A stretch of DNA of 20,326 bases from assembly GCA_017457555.1 (NCBI GenBank), contig JAFTHG010000282.1, positions 1-20,326 of the forward strand, in the 5' to 3' direction. Source of the stretch: Kiritimatiellia bacterium. GTDB lineage: Bacteria > Verrucomicrobiota > Kiritimatiellia > RFP12 > DVOR01. The notes under the pieces are model-generated. The model ran no database searches. It saw only the letters and a program-made list of their open reading frames with translations, and was not told the DNA's origin. Within the stretch, counting starts at the first letter, position 1. Every line of letters begins with the position of its first letter. A program made the position numbers and the translations under genes. Below, one piece after another: positions 15,774 through 20,326 of this stretch.

Positions 15774-16163
15774 TCAGGCTTTGAGGTCAGATTTGATTTG
15801 GGAGGTTGAGATTTCGGGGGTTCGCGGCAGATAAACCACTTCACACTGCTCTTTTAAGAAGTCAAATTTCCCCGTCCAGTCGTCACCCATTACGAAGGTG
15901 TCAACTTTGTAAAGACGCACGTCTTCAGCCTTTTGTTCCCAGTTTTCTTCCGGAATCACCAGATCTACGCACCGAAGCGCCTCAAGCATTTTCTTCCGTT
16001 TTTCGTAGGAGAAATAGCACTTCTTCTGCTTACTGTTCCAGTTAAACTCGTCTGTTGAGAGCGCCACAATCAGATAGTCGCCCAGAGCGCGGGCCCGTTG
16101 CAACAAATTGATGTGCCCATAGTGCAGGAGATCGTAAGTACCATAAGTAATAACGCGCTTCAT
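15774..16163 (-). CDS. tagD: Glycerol-3-phosphate cytidylyltransferase TagD
   Basis: Makes CDP-glycerol from glycerol-3-phosphate and CTP, the donor for the two glycerophosphotransferases encoded next to it. The small cytidylyltransferase fold is complete: YGTYDLLHYGHINLL contains the HxGH motif (14-17), FVMGDDW is at 90-96, and RTPEISTSQIK (114-124) is the C-terminal signature RTxxISTT in slightly altered form. At 129 residues it matches Bacillus TagD in length. AAAGG lies 7 nt before the start. Closely related enzymes act on ethanolamine or choline phosphate, but the glycerol-specific look and the neighbours support TagD. It lies 43 nt downstream of the DedA-like gene. Confidence 0.94.
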   Translation of the reverse strand: MKRVITYGTYDLLHYGHINLLQRARALGDYLIVALSTDEFNWNSKQKKCYFSYEKRKKMLEALRCVDLVIPEENWEQKAEDVRLYKVDTFVMGDDWTGKFDFLKEQCEVVYLPRTPEISTSQIKSDLKA

Positions 16164-16206
16164 AAGAAACCTTTTTGAATGATGGTGGAGATAAAATTGT
16201 ATGAGG

Positions 16207-16845
16207 TTAGGGGCTGACAGTCGGTCGTGTACGACGAAGCCAGAAGGTGGTAAGCATCAAAAGACCTGAAAGGGTGAGCGAGCCCAGAAAGGCAGGTAAC
16301 ATATTTTCCGCATTCTTCCCATAGACCCCTGCATAGACATAGGCGAGTGATACGATGGCGTTACCCAGAAGTAACAGCGGCATACAGGCGCGAAAGGGGA
16401 CGCGTGCAATTCCAGCGAGCAGGACGGATGCTTCTGCAAGCACCGGAACTGTGCGTAATGCTAACAGGATGAGGATGCCATAACGCGTCAGCAGTGCCTG
16501 TAATTTCGGTAAATCGTTTTCGCCGATAAACCGTTTGGCAAGCGGTGTTGCCAGATGTCCAATTGCCCATCCGAGGAAACAACTCACCGTCATCGCGCCA
16601 AAGGAGAGCAGGAACCCACCGATCCATCCGAAGAAGGTACCGCAGAGTGTACTGGCTAAACTGCTTGGTACGGGCAGGAAAATATCGAGAGCCAGGGCTG
16701 AGAAGAGGAGTGTTCCCAGCAGACCACGTGTGGAGGTGTCTGCATTTGCCATTGCGACAAACCACGCATCAATCGCTTCTCCCCAGATACAAAAGGGCAG
16801 AATCACTGCAAGGGCTACAAGAAAGACTAATAACGTCGTTTTCAT
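16207..16845 (-). CDS. TVP38/TMEM64 (DedA superfamily, VTT domain) inner-membrane protein
   Basis: A multi-pass membrane protein of the VTT/DedA superfamily, members of which are implicated in lipid or lipid-carrier movement across membranes (undecaprenyl phosphate flipping for some DedA proteins). About five hydrophobic segments are visible, at 5-22, 43-60, 68-95, 122-145 and 155-200 (the last probably two). The conserved blocks are FLPVPSSLASTLCGTFFGW (56-74) and RTVPVLAEASVLLAG (131-145), the latter with the Arg-x-x-P re-entrant motif. At 212 residues the length is normal. There is no clear Shine-Dalgarno. Its place before tagD suggests, but does not prove, a role in carrier-lipid supply for the surface polymer. 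Confidence 0.88.
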   Translation of the reverse strand: MKTTLLVFLVALAVILPFCIWGEAIDAWFVAMANADTSTRGLLGTLLFSALALDIFLPVPSSLASTLCGTFFGWIGGFLLSFGAMTVSCFLGWAIGHLATPLAKRFIGENDLPKLQALLTRYGILILLALRTVPVLAEASVLLAGIARVPFRACMPLLLLGNAIVSLAYVYAGVYGKNAENMLPAFLGSLTLSGLLMLTTFWLRRTRPTVSP

Positions 16846-16893
16846 TGTTTGTCAATCGGATGCATATCACTCAGCGTGCCGGCTCAATGCGTC

Positions 16894-17874
16894 TTATTCT
16901 TCCAGAAGCGCAGCGTCAATTTCGGCTTGTTCTTCCTCGGTTAAATCATCAACAGGTGTCAGCGGTACGACACCTTTTTTCATCAATTCAATGTTTGTTC
17001 TGCGGCGGATATAGGCCTCGGCTTCTTCGGACAACGTGCCACTGGCCAACTGCTCATCCAGTTCTTTCTGAGCCTTAGCCTTCTCTTCCTGTTGGCGCTT
17101 CACCTCTTTCCGGCGGTGTTCAACCAGACGTTTGAGATATTCCTGTGGTGTTTCCCCGGTTGCAACGGCTTCATTTAATTCGGCAACGCCAGCCTGAATA
17201 AGTGCCTCAGTCTCCGTTTCGGGTTCGGAACGTTCCTTGTTGGGGTCAAACTCCTTGACAAATGCTTCGGTATCAACGATTGGGATGGGCAGGGGAGGGG
17301 CCTCTACATCAGGCGGCAGGCTCATCTGCATCGCAATGAGTTGTTCGGCAAGGGAGTTTGGACGCTTCCGTTCTATCTCGGCTTGTTCCTCTTCTGCGAT
17401 TGCAGCCTCTTCCTGACGCTGTGCAAGCAGTTCCGGCGTAATCGTTTCCATTAGGCCAAGGCCGAGTTTCAAGGTGAACATAACGCCATCGCGTGTGAAG
17501 GTCGCATACTCCTCATCCAAATTGGAAAGCACCATCGTTAACCCGTTGGATTCGTCACCATCAAAGAGGGTGATATAACCCGGCGGATTGGTGCCATTGT
17601 CAATGAGGCCCACCGCCGTCCGCCCATCCGGCGTATATGTCATGGCGCAGAGTTGGATCTTTTCGGATTCTTCCTTCACCTTCTCCGGATCTTGCTGGAG
17701 GACTTCTTCTGCTCCGGCGACTTCTTCAGGTGCCATCGGGCCAAAGGGCTCCGAGGCAATGATCAATTCGTAGTAAGCCTTTGGCCGTGGTGCGAAAAGA
17801 CCATCATCCTCAGCTCTGGCGCATACCGCTGCCAAAGCGAGCATCACGGGCAAAAACGAACGGAGGCACCTCAT
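16894..17874 (-). CDS. Secreted acidic protein of unknown function, possible GspC/PilP-like fold
   Basis: Not recognised. Residues 1-21 are a signal peptide (basic start, Leu/Ala core, cleavage after CARA). About residues 50-120 look like a small beta domain (TYTPDGRTAVGLIDNG, then a short strand pattern ending in GVMFTLKLG). This loosely recalls the beta domains of GspC or PilP, but I cannot show it. The rest is mainly charged helix: a Glu/Gln-rich stretch near 125-150, a Pro-rich linker (about 175-195), and a Lys/Arg/Glu-rich coiled coil near 245-280. The C-terminus is very acidic. The start codon overlaps the antiporter stop (ATGA), so the two proteins are made together and may act together in the envelope. 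The alternative is an unrelated lineage-specific periplasmic protein. Confidence 0.8.
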   Translation of the reverse strand: MRCLRSFLPVMLALAAVCARAEDDGLFAPRPKAYYELIIASEPFGPMAPEEVAGAEEVLQQDPEKVKEESEKIQLCAMTYTPDGRTAVGLIDNGTNPPGYITLFDGDESNGLTMVLSNLDEEYATFTRDGVMFTLKLGLGLMETITPELLAQRQEEAAIAEEEQAEIERKRPNSLAEQLIAMQMSLPPDVEAPPLPIPIVDTEAFVKEFDPNKERSEPETETEALIQAGVAELNEAVATGETPQEYLKRLVEHRRKEVKRQQEEKAKAQKELDEQLASGTLSEEAEAYIRRRTNIELMKKGVVPLTPVDDLTEEEQAEIDAALLEE

Positions 17875-20015
17875 GGAGCAAGAATCGCCTTTTTAATGGT
17901 GGCAGATGTGTCTGCCTCCAAGATGGCAATACGCGTCTGTTCAGAGCGCAAGGCCGTCAGGATTGCTGTAATGAAGGTCATATACGGGCTGCCGGGGGCA
18001 TCCGGGGTTAAGGTCAAAATGATAATGCGGCAATTCTGCCCCTCTTCGTCTTCAGAGAAGTTCACAGGTTCACGGGTAATGCCGATGGCACAGACCAGCG
18101 AATCAACGGTCGCGGTGCGCGTATGGGGGCAGGCCACACCGCTCCCCACGCCCGTTGGCATGATTTGTTCACGGCGTAACACTTCTTCTTCGGCGGCTTT
18201 GGGGTCCTTAAGGGCACCTGTGGTATGTAACCGCTGCAACAATTCGCGGATAATTTCATCCCGTGAGGTTGCCTCAAGACGATGAATGATGGCTTTCTCG
18301 GAAATATGACGGTTCAAGACAGCCAGTTTATCAGGTGGCAATTTGCTCCGGTGTTCGGCTGTTGCTTCTGCAATTTCAAGGTGGGCATCTTCCGAAAGCG
18401 GACTCTTTAATGCGTCCAGCACGCCCTCAAATTCGGCAATGGTTTCTTTCATCACAATTCGCACAAAGGGGAGAGCCTCCGCCTTTGCCGAGAAGGAAAT
18501 ATCCGTATCACCGCAAATAATGGTGAGCACCATGTCCGAACGGCGTGCCTGATAAATCCCTTTCACGGGATCAATCTGGTGAGTGAAGAAGTCTTCGTTA
18601 GACAACGTGTGGATAATACGCGCCATCATATTGTTGGTCACGGCGTGATTGGGGAAGTTGTAAATCGCTGCCGGTGCAGAATTCTGGTCTTCTTCCTTGC
18701 GATGACCGCGTTTTTTGATGTTAAATGCCAGAACCAGAAGCGGCGGGGAAACCAATGTCGTGAGCAAGGTCATTAAGACGGCTACGCCCAGCACTTCGGT
18801 GTGTCCTGCCGCCGCTGCAATACCTGCAATAATCAATGCTACTTCACCACGCGGCACCATGCCCAAGCCCACGCGCACAGCTCCCATCGGAGTGAATCCA
18901 AAAAGAAGCGTTGGCAGACCGCACCCAATTACCTTTGCAAGCACAGCGACGGCTGTATAAATCAACCCGGCGAGCAAAACTGTCGGATTGAGAAATTCTG
19001 CAATATTGACCATCATACCCATCACGACAAAGAAAATCGGCACAAGGAATTGATAAAGGCCGTGCAATTTTTCCTGAATCATGATGCCCATATCGGTGCG
19101 AGAGAAGGAAAGCCCCGTGACATACGCGCCGATAATCATCGCCAGATGAGCCTTTTCGAAGCATCCACCCACCAGCAGTGCCAGACCAAGCGTCAATACC
19201 GCCACTTCACCATGGGTGCCACACGGTTTGAGCAAACGGGAAACGTATTGAGCAATCAGCACGCCAATGGCCGTTGCTCCCAACCACACGCCAAAGCTCC
19301 GGAAGGCAATGCCGCAGATATGAGCCCACGACACACCCTCTCCCGATTGCTGTGCGGCAATCATTCCCATGCCGATGGCCAACATAATAATGCCGAGCAC
19401 ATCATCAATCACCGCGCCGGCCAGAATCGTGACGCCCTCTTGGGAGTCCAACTTGCGCCGTTCGGAGAGAATACGTGCCGTAATAGAAACCGAGGTCGCC
19501 GTACTCATCACACCCATCAAAATCGCCGTAGGCGCAGTCCAACTCAACCCCATAACGTAAACACCGACCGCTGCACCGGTGATGTAGGACGCCAACACAC
19601 CACCGATACCAACGAGCGAACCCACTGCTGAATAACGCATAAACATGCGCAAATCGGTTTCAGCACCCACGAGAAAGAGCAACACAATCGATGCGACGGT
19701 GCACAACCCGTAAAGCTCCGGAGAAACCGCTACCGGCGAATTGGCAAAGACCTGAAAAATCCAGCCATCCCACAATTTTCCTAAAGCAAACGGCCCAATG
19801 ATGACACCGGCAATCAGTTCTCCCAGAACGCTTGGTAAGCGCAATTTGGTAAAGAGTAAATTACCTAATCGCGCAGCAAACAGAATGACGCCCACCTGCA
19901 ACGCAAGCGACATCATGCGATGGGTCATATCAATAGACTTCGTTTCAGGAACCGCACTGGCAAAAAGCGTTCCGGCAGCGCACAAGAGAAGAGTAAGCAA
20001 GAGACCTTTTTTCAT
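17871..20015 (-). CDS. CPA2-type cation/H+ antiporter (KefB-like) with a C-terminal PTS EIIA domain
   Basis: A membrane antiporter exchanging Na+ or K+ for protons, joined to a phosphorylatable domain. Numbered from the first ATG at 20048, residues 45-425 form the Na/H exchanger domain (RLPSVLGELIAGVIIGP, FLVGAETDLRMF, and GAVIDDVLGI with the ion-binding Asp pair). A soluble region follows. From about 575 the chain is a type-2 EIIA domain with its active-site His at 642 (VACPHTR). I prefer the start at 20015 (714 residues): it gives a clean Lys-Lys plus Leu-rich signal-like beginning, and an extended -10 promoter (20024-20032) lies inside the longer frame. That start has AAGGAT directly against the ATG, so the upstream start at 20048 (725 residues) remains possible. 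It leads the polymer-locus gene run and overlaps the next gene by 4 nt. EIIA tails suggest control by the PTS. Confidence 0.93.
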   Translation of the reverse strand: MKKGLLLTLLLCAAGTLFASAVPETKSIDMTHRMMSLALQVGVILFAARLGNLLFTKLRLPSVLGELIAGVIIGPFALGKLWDGWIFQVFANSPVAVSPELYGLCTVASIVLLFLVGAETDLRMFMRYSAVGSLVGIGGVLASYITGAAVGVYVMGLSWTAPTAILMGVMSTATSVSITARILSERRKLDSQEGVTILAGAVIDDVLGIIMLAIGMGMIAAQQSGEGVSWAHICGIAFRSFGVWLGATAIGVLIAQYVSRLLKPCGTHGEVAVLTLGLALLVGGCFEKAHLAMIIGAYVTGLSFSRTDMGIMIQEKLHGLYQFLVPIFFVVMGMMVNIAEFLNPTVLLAGLIYTAVAVLAKVIGCGLPTLLFGFTPMGAVRVGLGMVPRGEVALIIAGIAAAAGHTEVLGVAVLMTLLTTLVSPPLLVLAFNIKKRGHRKEEDQNSAPAAIYNFPNHAVTNNMMARIIHTLSNEDFFTHQIDPVKGIYQARRSDMVLTIICGDTDISFSAKAEALPFVRIVMKETIAEFEGVLDALKSPLSEDAHLEIAEATAEHRSKLPPDKLAVLNRHISEKAIIHRLEATSRDEIIRELLQRLHTTGALKDPKAAEEEVLRREQIMPTGVGSGVACPHTRTATVDSLVCAIGITREPVNFSEDEEGQNCRIIILTLTPDAPGSPYMTFITAILTALRSEQTRIAILEADTSATIKKAILAP

Positions 20016-20023
20016 ATCCTTAT

Positions 20024-20052
20024 AGTATAGCACAATAAAACGTTTCATTAAA
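20024..20052 (-). promoter_or_regulatory. Promoter of the antiporter gene, extended -10 with weak -35
   Basis: On the minus strand, TGC-TATACT (TATACT at 20024-20029) is an extended -10, preceded at 17 nt by the weak -35 TTTAAT (20047-20052). Transcription would begin around 20017, only two or three nt before the ATG at 20015. Confidence 0.4.
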
Positions 20053-20326
20053 GTGACGTACCACGCATTCCCCTTTGAAGCGAAAGCACCGCCACGGACA
20101 TACAGCCCAATCCCTTGTCGTCTGGCAGATATGCGATATGAAGTCCTGAAAGGGCGGTAGAAAACAGGCTTACGCTCATCTGTCCTCTGCTGCCCTTTCA
20201 GGGCTTGATGATTCTATTTGATACTTGGTTCAGGGGTTGTCGCTCGTGGTATTCTCTTCTCCTCCGGCTGTCTTCTGCCGCCCTTTCGGGGCTTTGAACC
20301 TGGTTGCCGTGTCATCCTCTGCTGCC
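20049..20326. other. Gene-free repeat region at the right edge
   Basis: No coding region is visible. From 20145 onward the stretch is made of related hairpin repeats that continue past the window. The part before (20053-20144) contains nothing I can name beyond the upstream edge of the antiporter promoter. Confidence 0.6.
20145..20326. repeat. Dispersed intergenic repeat with GCCCTTTC(A/G)GGGC hairpins, at least three partial units
   Basis: CCTGAAAGGGC (20145-20155) is the reverse complement of the core of GCCCTTTCAGGGC (20192-20204). A close second copy, GCCCTTTCGGGGC, is at 20280-20292. The flanking TCCTCTGCTGCC (20183-20194) recurs as TCTTCTGCCGCC (20271-20282) and exactly at 20315-20326, where the window ends. 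The copies are 88 and then 44 nt apart. Between them is CAGGGGTTG followed by non-repetitive sequence. This resembles the GC-rich CCCTTTCAGGGCT-type intergenic repeats common in Bacteroidota and PVC genomes. Confidence 0.75.

Noticed and set aside
18801..19631. 276-codon plus-strand open frame opposite the antiporter gene
   Set aside because: It is antisense to a well-supported transporter, has a His/Arg/Asn-rich composition typical of a shadow frame, and shows no family motifs.
20145..20326. Possible CRISPR array at the right edge
   Set aside because: The repeats are short near-palindromes of unequal spacing and occur in both orientations.

Overview
The window carries 15 protein-coding genes or parts of genes, and no rRNA, tRNA or CRISPR array was seen. 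All genes are on the minus strand except yebC (5856-6611). The gene content is that of a bacterium with an exported phosphatase, secretion signal peptides ending in Ala-X-Ala, a KefB-type antiporter with a PTS EIIA tail, and a TagD/TagF-type polymer locus. No gene fixes the taxonomy. My best guess is a gut- or rumen-type member of the PVC group (Verrucomicrobiota/Kiritimatiellota-like), held weakly. GC is about 50-55% overall, and Shine-Dalgarno sequences are present at some genes and absent at others.

Layout from left to right. (1) 1-4521, minus: an operon read as a large membrane protein with a soluble C-terminal half (927 aa), then queA (overlapping it by 20 nt), then the first 221 codons of a mannose-1-phosphate guanylyltransferase that runs off the left edge. 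(2) 4522-5174: a repeat-rich non-coding stretch. It holds one inverted and three direct copies of a 14-bp element, a terminator-like hairpin, and a tandem pair of about 66-bp units. (3) 5175-5543, minus: a glyoxalase-like VOC gene whose frame is cut by an amber codon exactly where a Tyr is expected, just before the last metal ligand. (4) yebC, plus, with its own promoter and a strong terminator. (5) 6850-10650, minus: patB/malY, then miaB, then a phoA-type alkaline phosphatase, closely spaced, ending at a terminator hairpin. (6) 10793-20048, minus: a long run of genes read as antiporter-EIIA, secreted acidic protein (4-nt overlap), TVP38/DedA-type membrane protein, tagD, a fused glycerophosphotransferase-GT4, a second glycerophosphotransferase, and a GT2 glycosyltransferase (4-nt overlap). 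(7) 20049-20326: another repeat region, cut by the right edge, with GCCCTTTC(A/G)GGGC hairpins.

The core of region 6 is a surface-polymer locus. TagD makes CDP-glycerol, the two PF04464-type enzymes would transfer glycerol phosphate units from it, and the GT4 and GT2 domains would add sugars. The ManC-type enzyme at the left edge makes GDP-mannose, another surface-glycan precursor, but belongs to a separate operon. No export system or lipid-primer transferase for the polymer is visible here. The fused transferase gene is clearly lower in GC than its neighbours in the lines I counted, which suggests it was acquired.

The observations most worth a second look are the amber codon inside the VOC gene, the 14-bp element array at 4873-4957, the two-transferase teichoic-acid-like locus, the Cys-rich insert in QueA, and the two repeat families in the gene-free stretches.
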